Origin: Granulosicoccus sp964449565
GTDB lineage: Bacteria > Pseudomonadota > Gammaproteobacteria > Granulosicoccales > Granulosicoccaceae
DNA: 64,000 nt
Direction of reading: 5' to 3'
NCBI GenBank assembly: GCA_964449565.1
Contig: CAYUZB010000003.1
Coordinates: 1 to 64,000, forward strand
The notes under the pieces: generated by a model
Databases searched by the model: none
What the model saw: the letters and a program-made list of their open reading frames with translations, nothing else
What the model was told of the DNA's origin: nothing
Program-made: the position numbers and the translations under genes
Shown here: positions 34,993 through 44,966 of the stretch, in pieces
How positions within the stretch are numbered: the first letter of the stretch is position 1
Layout of the letters: every line of letters starts with the position of its first letter

Positions 34993-35694
34993 CTAGAGCC
35001 GCCGACATACCGACACATGCCGCGGCGCATCGACTCCCGGCACCGCAATATTCACAGTTTGTTCAACCTTAAACGGCCCCTCCGGCACCACCGGCATCAG
35101 CTCAGCCTGCCCCAGCATGACCACCACCCGCCCCCCCGGCGCGCAGAACCTTTTGGACACCCACAAAAATTCAGCCGGCGCGGTAAAGGCCCTTGAGGTG
35201 ACAAATGCAGCAGTCGCCTCTACCTGTTCGGCCCGCTCATTGATTACGCACACGTTTTGGACACCCACATTCTGGATGGCCTGTTGCTGAAAACGCGTCT
35301 TTTTGCCATTCGATTCAATCGACAGGAAATTGAGATCCGGGCGCACGATGGCCAGCGGCAGGACCGGAAAGCCCGCTCCGGTGCCGATATCAATGACATC
35401 GTATTTGTGGGTGTCCAATTCTGTATCCACCGTGTGGTCCTCACTCGGGAGTTTGTGGGTGTCCAGAAGGAAGGGAGCGAGCACGAGGCTGTCGAGGAGG
35501 TGTCGGGCGATCATGTCGCTGGGGTCGCGGACGGCGGTGAGGTTGTAGACGCGGTTCCATTTGACGAGTAGTGAGACCAGGTCGAGGAGCTTGGCTTGCT
35601 GGGATGGGTCGGGGGCCAAATCGAGGGCTGTCAGACCTTCACTGAGCTGCTGGCCGAGCTGCTCACGCAGTTCGGCGCTGATTGCGTCAGGCAC
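34993..35694 (-). CDS. rsmG: 16S rRNA (guanine-527-N7)-methyltransferase
   Basis: A 233-residue SAM-dependent methyltransferase of the small ribosomal subunit. The N-terminal helical part has LVSLLVKWNRVYNLTAVRDP, followed by the SAM motif VIDIGTGAGFPVLPLAIVRP and the catalytic-site segment ERAEQVEA and VTSRAF. An insertion of about 25 residues (SEDHTVDTELDTHKYD) lies just before the SAM motif, so the protein is slightly longer than E. coli RsmG (207). It overlaps mnmG by 8 bases. Confidence 0.96.
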   Translation of the reverse strand: MPDAISAELREQLGQQLSEGLTALDLAPDPSQQAKLLDLVSLLVKWNRVYNLTAVRDPSDMIARHLLDSLVLAPFLLDTHKLPSEDHTVDTELDTHKYDVIDIGTGAGFPVLPLAIVRPDLNFLSIESNGKKTRFQQQAIQNVGVQNVCVINERAEQVEATAAFVTSRAFTAPAEFLWVSKRFCAPGGRVVVMLGQAELMPVVPEGPFKVEQTVNIAVPGVDAPRHVSVCRRL

Positions 35695-37597
35695 TCTTTT
35701 GTAGGGACTGCTTTTTCAGGTGCACCAGTAGCAGCGATATGGCTGCCGGGGTTACGCCGGGGATTCTTGACGCCTGACCGATCGTTTCAGGTCGGTTTTC
35801 AGAGAATTTCTGACGCACCTCGTTGGACAAACCCGTGACCGAATCGTAATCGAGTGAATCAGGCAGAGCGATTTCCTGTTGATGCCGCGTTTTCTCGACA
35901 TCGGCGATTTGCCGATCGAGATAGCCTGCGTACTTGCCCTGAATTTCCACCTGATCGATAACCTGTGGGTCAAGCGCTGCATCAGCCGGTGAAATGATTG
36001 ACAGCAAGCCACTGAGATTGACTTCCGGCACCTTCAGAAGCTCAGTCGCGCGGCGCTCACGCGCAAAGCTCATCCCGGTTTGCTTTGTCAGCTGCGAAGC
36101 CTCCTCGGTACCGGGTCGCACCCACAGATCATGCAGTCGCCCCTGCAAGGTTTCGACAGCCTCAGCCTTGGCCGAAAAAGCCGCCCATCGATAATCATCG
36201 ACAAGCCCCATCTGGCGACCCACTTCCGTCAGGCGCAGATCGGCATTGTCTTCACGCAGTAGCAAACGGTATTCCGCTCGACTGGTAAACATACGATAAG
36301 GCTCAAGCGTACCGCGGCTAATCAGGTCGTCAATCAGTACGCCGATATAGGCTTCATCACGCCGCGGCGTCCACGGTGATTCACCACGAACCTGGCGCGC
36401 CGCATTCAAGCCCGCAACCAGACCCTGCGCACCCGCTTCTTCATAACCAGTCGTGCCATTGATCTGTCCGGCAAAAAACAAACCGCCCACATTGCGCGTC
36501 TCCAGTGAGGATCGCAAACCACGTGGGTCGAAGAAATCGTATTCAATGGCATAACCAGGACGCGTAATGTGCGCGTTTTCAAAACCCTTTATCGATTTCA
36601 CATAAGCAATCTGTACATCAAACGGCAAACTGGTTGAAATGCCGTTCGGGTATATCTCATGTGTCGAAAGACCTTCAGGCTCAATAAAGATCTGATGCGA
36701 ATCACGATCAGCAAAACGTACAACCTTGTCTTCAATGGACGGGCAATAACGCGGGCCCACGCCTTCAATGACGCCACCAAAAAGTGGCGAGCGATCCAGC
36801 GCAGCGCTGATGATTTCATGCGTACGCGCGTTCGTTTCAGTGATATGACAATGCACTTGCTGCGGGTGATCATCCGTACTGCCCAGATAAGAAAACACCG
36901 GCCGCGGGTCATCACCAGGTTGCGCCTGCAATTCCGTGTAGTCGATAGTGCGTCCATCGATGCGCGGCGGCGTTCCGGTTTTAAGGCGCCCGGTCTCAAA
37001 CGGCATTTCCCGTAAACGCGCCGCAAGTGTCATGGCCGGCGGATCCCCCGCCCGTCCAGCTGACTGCTGGGCTTCACCAACATGAATCTTGCCGGCCAGG
37101 AATGTACCGACAGTCAATACCACCGTTGGTGCCTTGAACGTCACACCAAGCTGCGTCACCACACCTGTCACACGTGAGCCGGAGCCACCAGCAGCGCTAA
37201 TGTTTTCAAGCACAAGATCATCCACGGCTTGCTGAAACAAGGTGAGATTGGCTTGATTCTCGAGTGTCCAGCGAATAGCTTGACGGTAAAGCTGTCGGTC
37301 AGCCTGCGCGCGGGTCGCTCTAACCGCCGGACCCTTGCGAGAATTCAGGGTGCGAAAATGAATACCAGCCTTATCCGCCGCCATACCCATGGCACCACCG
37401 AGAGCGTCAATCTCCTTGACCAGATGGCCTTTGCCGATCCCGCCTATAGCCGGGTTGCAACTCATCTGACCCAATGTTTCGATGTTGTGCGTCAGCAGCA
37501 AGGTCGAGGCACCCGTGCGCGCTGCAGCCAATGCGGCTTCAGTACCCGCATGGCCACCGCCAACAACGATGACATCAAATGTAGTGGGGAAATCCAT
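35687..37597 (-). CDS. mnmG: tRNA uridine-5-carboxymethylaminomethyl modification enzyme MnmG (GidA)
   Basis: A 636-residue FAD-dependent enzyme that, with MnmE, modifies U34 of several tRNAs. The FAD-binding start DVIVVGGGHAGTEAALAAAR, the CNPAIGGIGKGHLVKEIDAL segment and GLFFAGQINGTTGYEEAGAQ are all conserved. The C-terminal helical domain binds MnmE. It is first of the leftward block mnmG-rsmG-parA-parB. Confidence 0.98.
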   Translation of the reverse strand: MDFPTTFDVIVVGGGHAGTEAALAAARTGASTLLLTHNIETLGQMSCNPAIGGIGKGHLVKEIDALGGAMGMAADKAGIHFRTLNSRKGPAVRATRAQADRQLYRQAIRWTLENQANLTLFQQAVDDLVLENISAAGGSGSRVTGVVTQLGVTFKAPTVVLTVGTFLAGKIHVGEAQQSAGRAGDPPAMTLAARLREMPFETGRLKTGTPPRIDGRTIDYTELQAQPGDDPRPVFSYLGSTDDHPQQVHCHITETNARTHEIISAALDRSPLFGGVIEGVGPRYCPSIEDKVVRFADRDSHQIFIEPEGLSTHEIYPNGISTSLPFDVQIAYVKSIKGFENAHITRPGYAIEYDFFDPRGLRSSLETRNVGGLFFAGQINGTTGYEEAGAQGLVAGLNAARQVRGESPWTPRRDEAYIGVLIDDLISRGTLEPYRMFTSRAEYRLLLREDNADLRLTEVGRQMGLVDDYRWAAFSAKAEAVETLQGRLHDLWVRPGTEEASQLTKQTGMSFARERRATELLKVPEVNLSGLLSIISPADAALDPQVIDQVEIQGKYAGYLDRQIADVEKTRHQQEIALPDSLDYDSVTGLSNEVRQKFSENRPETIGQASRIPGVTPAAISLLLVHLKKQSLQKSA

Positions 37598-37715
37598 CGT
37601 GACATTCTAGCGGTTTGTGGCAGATGGCTGCAGCGATAACAATGACAATTGCGATGAAGATCAATGAGACAATGGCCCCTTTATCGTCAACGTCTGCCTG
37701 GATCAGCCTTGCCCC

Positions 37716-39518
37716 TTGGCCACACAACCCGTAACCGACAGTAGCGGCCTGTTCATTCTCAAGCGCCTTTGGCCGTTTCTCGCACCCTACCGAAACCGGG
37801 TCATCATGGCGATTGCAGCACTATTACTGGCGGCCGCAGCGACCTTGTCTATCCCCATTGCCTTCCGCTTTCTTATCGACCGAGGCTTCAGTCTGCCAGA
37901 CGCAGATCCGTTGACCCAGAGCATTGATATGAGTCAGGTCAACAGCGTTTTCATCATGCTCTTTTTGTTAGCGGTGCTACTCGCGGCGGCCACAGCCTTG
38001 CGCTTCTATCTGGTGTCGTGGCTCGGCGACAGAATTACCGCCGACATCAGAACGGCTGTCTACAGCAATGTCTTGCGTCAGGATCTGAATTTCTTCGAAA
38101 CCTTGCAAACCGGTGAGGTGTTGTCACGTTTATCCAGCGATACAACACTCATTCAGTCATTGATCGGTTCCAGCATCTCGATGGGCCTGCGCAACAGCCT
38201 GTTGTTCCTTGGCGGATTGTTATTGATGATCTGGTCAAGCCCTCAGCTCGCGAGCATCATTGTCGGCTTGTTGTTTTTGGTTGTACTACCGATCATCTTC
38301 ATCGGCCGCAAGGTTCGCAAGTTATCTCGTGATAGCCAGGACACACTGGCCGATACCGGAGCTCTCGCTGGTGAAACATTGGGTGCGATGCAAACAGTAC
38401 AAAGCTATGTACGCGAGGATATGGAAAGCATGCGGTATGCGAAGGCAACCGACCTTGCCTTCCAGACTGCTTTGAGGCGAAACCGCACACGATCGATCTT
38501 GACAGCGATGTCCATCATCCTGGTATTCGGCGCCATCGTATTTGTGTTGTGGCTCGGCGCCAATGCCGTCATGCAAGAGCGTATGTCCGCGGGGCTTTTA
38601 ACTCAATTCATGTTGTATGCTGCCATCGTTGCAGCTTCTACCGGGGTACTTGCCGAAGTACTTGGCGATGTACAAAGAGCCGCTGGCGCTGCCGAACGAT
38701 TGCTTGAACTGATTGACACGAAACCCTCGATCGTCAGCGGTAGCTCACGACGACTACCATCAGAGATAAATGCATCGGGTAGCCAGTTGTCATTTGATGC
38801 GGTGTCTTTCCACTATCCCAGCAGACCCAATGAGCAAGCGTTGGACAAGCTGAGCTTCACAATAGAAGCCGGTGAAACCGTTGCACTGGTCGGTCCATCA
38901 GGTTCCGGCAAGACAACACTCTTGCAATTGCTGATGCGCTTTTATGATCCCGACGCAGGCCTTATCACACTCGACAATCATCCCATCAATCAACTGTCGT
39001 TAAAAAATCTGCGTCAAGCAATTGGATTCGTGTCACAAGAAAGTGTTGTCTTCTCGGACAATGTCATCAACAACATTCGCTACGGTAATCCGGATGCAAG
39101 CACCGAAGACGTCATGCAAGCGGCACGCGATGCTCAGGCAAGCGATTTCATTGATCGTCTGCCGGAAAAGTACGATACCTATCTCGGTGAAAAAGGCGTA
39201 CGACTCTCTGGCGGGCAACGCCAGCGCTTGTCCATAGCGCGCGCCTTGCTGAAAAATCCGCCCTTGTTACTGCTCGATGAAGCGACAAGTGCACTCGACG
39301 CCGAGAGTGAAGCGAAGGTGCAGGCCGCACTGGACCGGGCAATGCGCGGCAGAAGTACACTGGTCATTGCCCATCGCCTTGCAACTATCGTCAATGCACA
39401 TAAAATCCTGGTACTGGATGACGGTCGTATTGTCGAGACCGGCAACCATGCGCAATTGATGTCACAACAAGGTTTGTACGCACGCCTGGCTGCCATGCAG
39501 TTTGGCGCAGCCCTTTAG
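37716..39518 (+). CDS. MsbA-like ABC exporter (fused permease and ATPase)
   Basis: A 600-residue half-transporter that works as a dimer in the inner membrane. The N-terminal six-helix domain (about residues 15-320) includes the long cytoplasmic loops typical of type IV exporters (DTLADTGALAGETLGAMQTV). The nucleotide-binding domain (about 355-595) has Walker A GPSGSGKTTLLQLL, Q-loop FVSQES, signature LSGGQRQRLSIARALL and Walker B LLLLDEATSALD. It belongs to the MsbA/LmrA group that flips lipids or exports drugs; because no lpxK follows, it is probably not the essential lipid A flippase. The start is a TTG with no close ATG; the true start could differ by a few codons. Confidence 0.9.
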   Translation: MATQPVTDSSGLFILKRLWPFLAPYRNRVIMAIAALLLAAAATLSIPIAFRFLIDRGFSLPDADPLTQSIDMSQVNSVFIMLFLLAVLLAAATALRFYLVSWLGDRITADIRTAVYSNVLRQDLNFFETLQTGEVLSRLSSDTTLIQSLIGSSISMGLRNSLLFLGGLLLMIWSSPQLASIIVGLLFLVVLPIIFIGRKVRKLSRDSQDTLADTGALAGETLGAMQTVQSYVREDMESMRYAKATDLAFQTALRRNRTRSILTAMSIILVFGAIVFVLWLGANAVMQERMSAGLLTQFMLYAAIVAASTGVLAEVLGDVQRAAGAAERLLELIDTKPSIVSGSSRRLPSEINASGSQLSFDAVSFHYPSRPNEQALDKLSFTIEAGETVALVGPSGSGKTTLLQLLMRFYDPDAGLITLDNHPINQLSLKNLRQAIGFVSQESVVFSDNVINNIRYGNPDASTEDVMQAARDAQASDFIDRLPEKYDTYLGEKGVRLSGGQRQRLSIARALLKNPPLLLLDEATSALDAESEAKVQAALDRAMRGRSTLVIAHRLATIVNAHKILVLDDGRIVETGNHAQLMSQQGLYARLAAMQFGAAL

Positions 39519-39535
39519 TTCTCACGGTAGTTGTT

Positions 39536-39805
39536 ATGGTCAGTAAATCCCAGATCGCACAGTTTCTTCTATGCTTGTTTTTCGGGCCATTGGGCTTGTT
39601 CTATTCAAGTCTCTCCGGTGCCTTGGTCTGGTTGGTCGTGGTTATTGTGGTGGGTGGCATGACCTTTGGCGTTGGCGCACTGTTTTTGTGGCCTTTTATC
39701 ATTCTTACCGGTATGTTTACGGTACATCGACACAATCGCGGTGTACGAGCTGAGAAAAAGCGACACGAGGAGCTGGTCCAGGCGGCCCGCGAAGGAAAAC
39801 TATAG
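39536..39805 (+). CDS. Small membrane protein, unknown
   Basis: An 89-residue protein with two hydrophobic segments (about residues 7-25 and 28-60: FLLCLFFGPLGLFYSS and ALVWLVVVIVVGG) and a basic, helical C-terminus (HNRGVRAEKKRHEELVQAAR). It starts 17 bases after the ABC exporter stop, so it is probably co-transcribed and may be accessory to it. The GPLGLFYSS motif resembles TM2-type small membrane proteins, but I do not assign a function. Confidence 0.65.
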   Translation: MVSKSQIAQFLLCLFFGPLGLFYSSLSGALVWLVVVIVVGGMTFGVGALFLWPFIILTGMFTVHRHNRGVRAEKKRHEELVQAAREGKL

Positions 39806-39945
39806 CGCGACGCATAAAAGCCGCTGCCGAGGCAAGAGTATGGTTAAAGCAGAAACATGGTTAAAAATTCCGTTCGAACAAGTCGTTCGAACAACAAAGG
39901 TACAAACCCTGAAAGCTGCTAGTCAAAGAAAGCTGTGAGACAACC

Positions 39946-41088
39946 TTGATTCAGGGTCTGATCAAGTACCGAAACTCCCTACTGGCGGCCATGTGTGCTG
40001 TGCTGGCCATCAGCTGGTTTCACTCGCTTGAAAGAACTGACATTGTTACCGGTGGCAAACATGCGCCACCTACCCTACCCGTACCATTGACGCCTGCAGA
40101 AGCCGACGCCATCACCATCGCGGCATTGAAAGAAAACAATCCCAGTTACCCACTTCCTGAACATATTGCGAAAGCACTGCCTGAAGGCGATTATGAAAGC
40201 GTAAGAACGCGCCTGATGAATGCAGCGGCAATGGCCGTTCGCAATGAAGATCGACTGCAACTTGCCAACCATCTTGCATTGTTGGGTGCCGCAGCACTTT
40301 CCGATAGCGATCTTGATACTGCCGAGGTGTACCTCGACGAAGCATTGGCCGTTTATGAAGAGCGTGATGATCAACTCGGTATTGGTAGTGTCGAACTCTT
40401 GCGTGGTCGAGTTGCGTTGCTTGAACGCGAGCGGGCGCGTGACGCCGCTTATGCCTATGACAAAATTCAACTAGCCGGCTGGAGTGTTGCCAAATCGCGT
40501 TTCAGCGAAGCAGAAGACTCTCTACGAGAAGCGATTGACGAAAACCTCAGGCTCGATAGAACCGCGGCGGCGGCAGCCGGGTTCGAGATGCTTGAACGAG
40601 GCTATCGTAGTGAAGGTAATCTCGCCGAAGCTCAGGCAGCGGCCGTTGAAGCCATGTTATTGCACGCCGCTTCCGGACGTTCACTACGCGCTCAAGCGTC
40701 ACTTGATACCTTGATTGCCAATGGCATGTCATATGAAGACGTTCAACGCTACAAACGAGAAATCGATAACGCGCAACGCGAATACGAATACGCTATCCAT
40801 CAAGTGGGCAAAGCACGTGATTTCGAGCAACTCTACCGCTACTTCATCAATGCAGGGGATCCGGTTCAGGCATGGCAATTTCGCTTGAAAGCCAACGACT
40901 CACTGGCAAAAGCATCCAAGCGAGCAATGCACAGACGTCAAACAGGCATCATCGCCCTGCTCTACAACTCGAACGATAGCCGTCGTGCGGCAAGAAAGTC
41001 TTTTGAACGCGCAAGGTCAGTGTTCGAACTACAAGAGCGGGACGATCTCATCGAACACACCGATGAAGCGGTAAAACAAATCTACTAG
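39946..41088 (+). CDS. Membrane-anchored helical-repeat (TPR-like) protein, unknown
   Basis: A 380-residue protein with a single N-terminal membrane anchor (YRNSLLAAMCAVLAISWF) and a mostly alpha-helical exported or cytoplasmic body. Helix pairs such as ANHLALLGAAALSDSDLDTA followed by EVYLDEALAVYEE, and AEDSLREAIDENLRLDRTAA, fit degenerate tetratricopeptide repeats. I recognise no named family. The start is a TTG at 39946 with GTGAGAC just upstream; no ATG is available before the anchor. It converges with mnmE, leaving 52 bases between the stops. Confidence 0.6.
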   Translation: MIQGLIKYRNSLLAAMCAVLAISWFHSLERTDIVTGGKHAPPTLPVPLTPAEADAITIAALKENNPSYPLPEHIAKALPEGDYESVRTRLMNAAAMAVRNEDRLQLANHLALLGAAALSDSDLDTAEVYLDEALAVYEERDDQLGIGSVELLRGRVALLERERARDAAYAYDKIQLAGWSVAKSRFSEAEDSLREAIDENLRLDRTAAAAAGFEMLERGYRSEGNLAEAQAAAVEAMLLHAASGRSLRAQASLDTLIANGMSYEDVQRYKREIDNAQREYEYAIHQVGKARDFEQLYRYFINAGDPVQAWQFRLKANDSLAKASKRAMHRRQTGIIALLYNSNDSRRAARKSFERARSVFELQERDDLIEHTDEAVKQIY

Positions 41089-41140
41089 TGCCTTGTACCC
41101 GGTAACTTCTTACCTGACAATTGCCCAAAAGATCCGGCAA

Positions 41141-42472
41141 CTACTTGCCCACACAAAAATCAGAAAATATCCGACCGAGCAAATCTTCAGTATCAAAACG
41201 TCCGGTAATCACATCAAGCGAAGCCTGCGCCAAGCGTAGTTCTTCAGCTGCCAACTCCGGCATATCGCGTTCGCGTAAACGCAGCAAGGCCGCATCCGTC
41301 GCTGCACGCGCATCAGTCAATGCATCAAGGTGTCTGCGACGTGCAATGTATACACCTTCCACAGCACTATCATGGCCAGCGAGCGACAACAGAAAGTTGC
41401 GTAATTCATCCAGTGATTCGCCAGTCTTTGCCGACACGGCAAGCGAACTGTCGAACTTCTGCAAAACACGCGATCGTGTTGACGCGTCCACCAGATCGAC
41501 CTTGTTTATCAGATGGGTGATCGGTACATCGTTTGGCATTGTTTCATCCGGCATCGCAGGATCAGTCGCATCGAGCACCACCAGTACATGATCGGCCGAA
41601 TGCATCGCTTTGCGCGCTCGTTCAATACCGAGCTGTTCTACCGGATCATCACTACTGCGAAGACCAGCGGTGTCAACAATACGCAGCGGTACACCATCGA
41701 GAGAGATATCTTCACGTAATACATCGCGAGTCGTACCAGCGATATCGGTGACAATTGCGGTATCGGTACCGGCCAGTGCATTCAACAGACTCGACTTTCC
41801 TGCATTGGCAACACCGGCAAGCACAATAGTCAGTCCGTCACGCAAACGCTGTCCTTGCGACGCGCGAGCCAATAGCGAGTCAAAGTCGTTGATCAGCTTC
41901 GAGGCACGTTCAAGGAGTTCCGGTGTACCGAGAAAATCAATCTCCTCCTCACTGAAATCAAGCGCCGCTTCGAGCCAGACGCGCAGCGCGATAAGCTCTT
42001 CCTTGATCACGTCGATATCATCAGAGAACGCACCAGACATGGAGCGAACGGCCGCGCGAGCCGCCGCCTCACTACTACTGTTGATCAGATCAATGACCGC
42101 TTCAGCTTGAGCAAGATCCAGTTTGTCATTGAGAAAGGCTCGCTCGGAAAATTCACCTGGACGAGCCAGACGAGCACCCAGTGACAAAACACGTTTAAGC
42201 ACAAGGTCGAGCACAACGGGACCACCATGACCCTGTAACTCCAGTACATGCTCACCAGTGTAGGAATGAGGCGCATCAAAACGTAGCGCAATCCCTTGAT
42301 CAATGGTGTTGCCAGAGGCATCGACAAACGGTAGATACATGGCACTTCGTGCCGTAAGTTGTTGGCCGGTGACAGCCTTGGCTATGGCCGGCACCTCCGG
42401 ACCACTGACCCGAACGACACCGATACCTGCCCGACCCGCACCGCTTGCCACCGCAGCTATAGTGTCGCGCAT
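41141..42472 (-). CDS. mnmE: tRNA modification GTPase MnmE (TrmE)
   Basis: A 443-residue GTPase that partners MnmG in wobble-uridine modification. The N-terminal folate-binding domain (to about residue 118) contains RVSGPEVPAIAK. The G domain (about 215-370) has G1 GVANAGKSSLLNALAG, G2 DIAGTTRD, G3 DTAGLR and G4 NKVD. The C-terminal motif FCVGK provides the invariant catalytic-site cysteine. Last gene of the leftward rpmH-rnpA-yidD-yidC-mnmE block. Confidence 0.98.
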   Translation of the reverse strand: MRDTIAAVASGAGRAGIGVVRVSGPEVPAIAKAVTGQQLTARSAMYLPFVDASGNTIDQGIALRFDAPHSYTGEHVLELQGHGGPVVLDLVLKRVLSLGARLARPGEFSERAFLNDKLDLAQAEAVIDLINSSSEAAARAAVRSMSGAFSDDIDVIKEELIALRVWLEAALDFSEEEIDFLGTPELLERASKLINDFDSLLARASQGQRLRDGLTIVLAGVANAGKSSLLNALAGTDTAIVTDIAGTTRDVLREDISLDGVPLRIVDTAGLRSSDDPVEQLGIERARKAMHSADHVLVVLDATDPAMPDETMPNDVPITHLINKVDLVDASTRSRVLQKFDSSLAVSAKTGESLDELRNFLLSLAGHDSAVEGVYIARRRHLDALTDARAATDAALLRLRERDMPELAAEELRLAQASLDVITGRFDTEDLLGRIFSDFCVGK

Positions 42473-42577
42473 AAGCTCGCGCGTATCGAGGCGTTCCTTA
42501 TCGCTGTCTTTGTCGCTATCGTTTATGGCTGCGTCACAAGCATGGCCGTCGGTCTTGGGTCAGTCAGTACGACCGAC

Positions 42578-44275
42578 TCATGCCTTGGCTTTCTTTTTCG
42601 GTTGTTTGGATTTGCCTTCGGCGAGTACATGACGAGTGATGTAGTACTGCTGGGCAATGGTCAAGGTATTGTTAACCACCCAGTACAACACTAGTCCTGC
42701 CGGGAAGAACGCGAAAAATATACCGAAGATCAAGGGTAGAAACTGAAAGACCTTTGCCTGAATAGGATCCACTGGCGCAGGGTTAAGTTTCTGCTGAAAA
42801 TACATTGTCGCTGCCATGATGACTGGCAGGATAAACAAGGGGTCACGAATCGATAGATCCTTGATCCACAGAATCCACGGTGCCTGGCGAAGCTCGACAC
42901 TTTCCAGCAATGTCCAGTACAAGGCAATGAATACCGGTATCTGGATGAGCATCGGCAGACAACCACCGAGCGGATTCACCTTTTCTTTTTTGTACAGCTC
43001 CATGGTTGCCTGACCCATCTTGGCGCGATCATCACCATGGCGTTCCTTGAGACTCGCAAGCTTTGGCTGCAGTAGTTTCATCTTGGCCATCGAGCGATAA
43101 CTGGCTTCTGACAACTTATAGAAAACAGCCTTGATACAAATCGTGACGCCGACGATAGCCCAGCCCCAGTTGCCAATAAAACCATGAATGGTTTTCAGTA
43201 ACCAGAACAACGGTTGAGCGAGTATGGTCAGCCAGCCAAAATCAACGGTTAATTCCAGGTGCTCGGCCGCTGCGTTGAGATTATCCTGAATTTTCGGACC
43301 GACATAAGCTGAGGTACTGAAAGTTCCTTGCCCACCGGCTGGAATTGCCTGACTACTTGAGTACATGCCGATCAGGTAGCGATTCTCGTTTGCCAGATAA
43401 CGGCTGTAGGCAGTATTAACCTCGTCTGCTGCTGGAATCCAGGCCGCCGCAAAGTAATGCTGAATCATTGCTATCCAACCATTGGTTACAGACGTCTCAA
43501 GGTTCTCGTCTTCCATGTCACCAAAACTGATCTTGGCATAACGATCTTCATCGTTACTGACAACAGCACCAATGTAGGTATTCAGAAATTGCTGTTTTTC
43601 GTCCTTGGTGCCGGGCTTTCGTTTCAGCTGACGGTACTGGTTAACTTTCCACTCAGCATCAGAACCGTTTTCGATCTGGTAGTTGATCGCCACTTCATAA
43701 CTACCGCGTTGGAAGGTCAGGCTCTTGGTAACTTTGATGCCGTCGCCGGATTCCCAGACAAACGGCACGACTATCGAATCTTGCCCGTCAGACAAAGCGT
43801 AGGATTCACCACTTACGCTCATCGGTTCACGATGCGTAGGCGCAGCTTCGCCTGCCCTCGCCTGCAAACCAGACTGCGCAACCATGTAGCGATTGGGTTG
43901 ATCACTCATCAGTGTAAACGAGGTATCGGGCTCATCAATCGACACTGGATAGTCAAGTAATTCAACGCCAGATATCGTTGCGCCAACCGTGTCGATAACA
44001 ATATCCATGACATCGGTCTGGACGGTGACGACCGATGTTGCAACAGCGGCTGGTGTGGCCGCTGGAGCCGCAACGGCGTCGCCACTGGCAGGAGCTGGCA
44101 AGTCAGACGGAGCGGCACCGGCATCCACAGCTACCCCAGGTATGCCGGTAGCGTTGCCTTCGCCGTTGCTTACTGTCACCGGCGTTCGCGGGTGATAGTC
44201 CTGAAGCCAGGTCTGATAGATGATCAGACTCAGGAAGCCGAGCGCCATGTATAGCAGCAGTCGTTGGGTATCCAT
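42578..44275 (-). CDS. yidC: Membrane protein insertase YidC
   Basis: A 565-residue inner-membrane insertase. The first helix (QRLLLYMALGFLSLIIYQTW) is followed by an Ala/Pro-rich spacer and the large periplasmic beta-domain (about residues 85-355), then the conserved five-helix core (YKLSEASYRSMAKMKLLQPK, KVNPLGGCLPMLIQIPVFIALY, FFPAGLVLYWVVNNTLTI). A basic tail (KSKQPKKKAKA) may bind ribosomes. Length and order are as in gammaproteobacteria. Confidence 0.98.
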   Translation of the reverse strand: MDTQRLLLYMALGFLSLIIYQTWLQDYHPRTPVTVSNGEGNATGIPGVAVDAGAAPSDLPAPASGDAVAAPAATPAAVATSVVTVQTDVMDIVIDTVGATISGVELLDYPVSIDEPDTSFTLMSDQPNRYMVAQSGLQARAGEAAPTHREPMSVSGESYALSDGQDSIVVPFVWESGDGIKVTKSLTFQRGSYEVAINYQIENGSDAEWKVNQYRQLKRKPGTKDEKQQFLNTYIGAVVSNDEDRYAKISFGDMEDENLETSVTNGWIAMIQHYFAAAWIPAADEVNTAYSRYLANENRYLIGMYSSSQAIPAGGQGTFSTSAYVGPKIQDNLNAAAEHLELTVDFGWLTILAQPLFWLLKTIHGFIGNWGWAIVGVTICIKAVFYKLSEASYRSMAKMKLLQPKLASLKERHGDDRAKMGQATMELYKKEKVNPLGGCLPMLIQIPVFIALYWTLLESVELRQAPWILWIKDLSIRDPLFILPVIMAATMYFQQKLNPAPVDPIQAKVFQFLPLIFGIFFAFFPAGLVLYWVVNNTLTIAQQYYITRHVLAEGKSKQPKKKAKA

Positions 44276-44277
44276 CT

Positions 44278-44511
44278 TTAAACCGAATGTTGGGTGTTGT
44301 CGTTAGTCCCTGGTGGTACGGGATCGTAGCCGCCAGAATGAAACGGATGGCAGCGACAAACACGTCTCAATGCCAACCAGCTTCCTCGAACATTGCCATG
44401 CGTATCAAGCGCTTCCAGCGCATAGGCGGAGCACGTTGGATAAAATCTGCAGCGCGGCGGCAACAGTGGACTAAGCCAACGTCTGTACCATTTGATCACT
44501 GGCCGCATCAT
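44278..44511 (-). CDS. yidD: Membrane protein insertion efficiency factor YidD
   Basis: A 77-residue protein if started at the ATG 44509-44511 (MMRPVIKWYRRWLSPLLPPR), which lies just after the rnpA stop and gives the normal family length. A longer in-frame start at 44574 would overlap rnpA by 56 bases. The CRFYPTCSAYALEALDTHG motif and the CRCHPFHSGGYDPVP end are diagnostic. It ends 2 bases before yidC begins. Confidence 0.94.
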   Translation of the reverse strand: MMRPVIKWYRRWLSPLLPPRCRFYPTCSAYALEALDTHGNVRGSWLALRRVCRCHPFHSGGYDPVPPGTNDNTQHSV

Positions 44512-44518
44512 CGCATGT

Positions 44519-44935
44519 TCACCCTGCCCGTTGGGCGCCTTTATCAAGACTCGATGAACCATCCCTGGCACCAATCTTTGATTCTCGAGCCAAAATTTTC
44601 CCTATCAAGACTTGCAGGGAACCGCCTAGCTGCTTGGCAGAGGCAGTCGTTGCGGGGTCTCTGTTCATGATGACCAGATCAATACCAGTCAGCGCATGTC
44701 TGTGCAAGCGAAACTGCTCTCGAGCCACGCGTTTTATACGGTTTCGGTCAACTGCTCGCTTGGCGCGTTTCTTGGCCACTGCCAAGCCCAAACGTCCACA
44801 ATCATCCGAAAACTGACTTCGATGCACGAGCACAGTCCAATAGCGATCGCCAAATCGCTGGTTCTTTTTAAACACGGCCGAATAGGCCTTGCCATTGATC
44901 AGCCTGGCACTGCGCGGAAAGGATTGGTCTGTCAC
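44519..44935 (-). CDS. rnpA: Ribonuclease P protein component
   Basis: A 138-residue basic protein that assists RNase P RNA in trimming tRNA 5' ends. The core SARLINGKAYSAVFKKNQRF, LAVAKKRAKRAVDRNRIKR (the RNR box) and LVIMNRDP are typical. I start it at the GTG 44933-44935, 31 bases after the rpmH stop, since longer in-frame starts run through rpmH. The last 20 residues (ARESKIGARDGSSSLDKG) are a tail beyond the usual fold. Confidence 0.94.
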   Translation of the reverse strand: MTDQSFPRSARLINGKAYSAVFKKNQRFGDRYWTVLVHRSQFSDDCGRLGLAVAKKRAKRAVDRNRIKRVAREQFRLHRHALTGIDLVIMNRDPATTASAKQLGGSLQVLIGKILARESKIGARDGSSSLDKGAQRAG

Positions 44936-44966
44936 AGCCGCTCCAGAAAAGCCGGAGCGCAGAAAA

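Noticed and set aside
39840..39938. A 32-residue frame starting MVKAETWLKIPFEQ between two genes
   Set aside because: No ribosome-binding site, no recognisable features, and it spans the palindrome pair; most likely chance.
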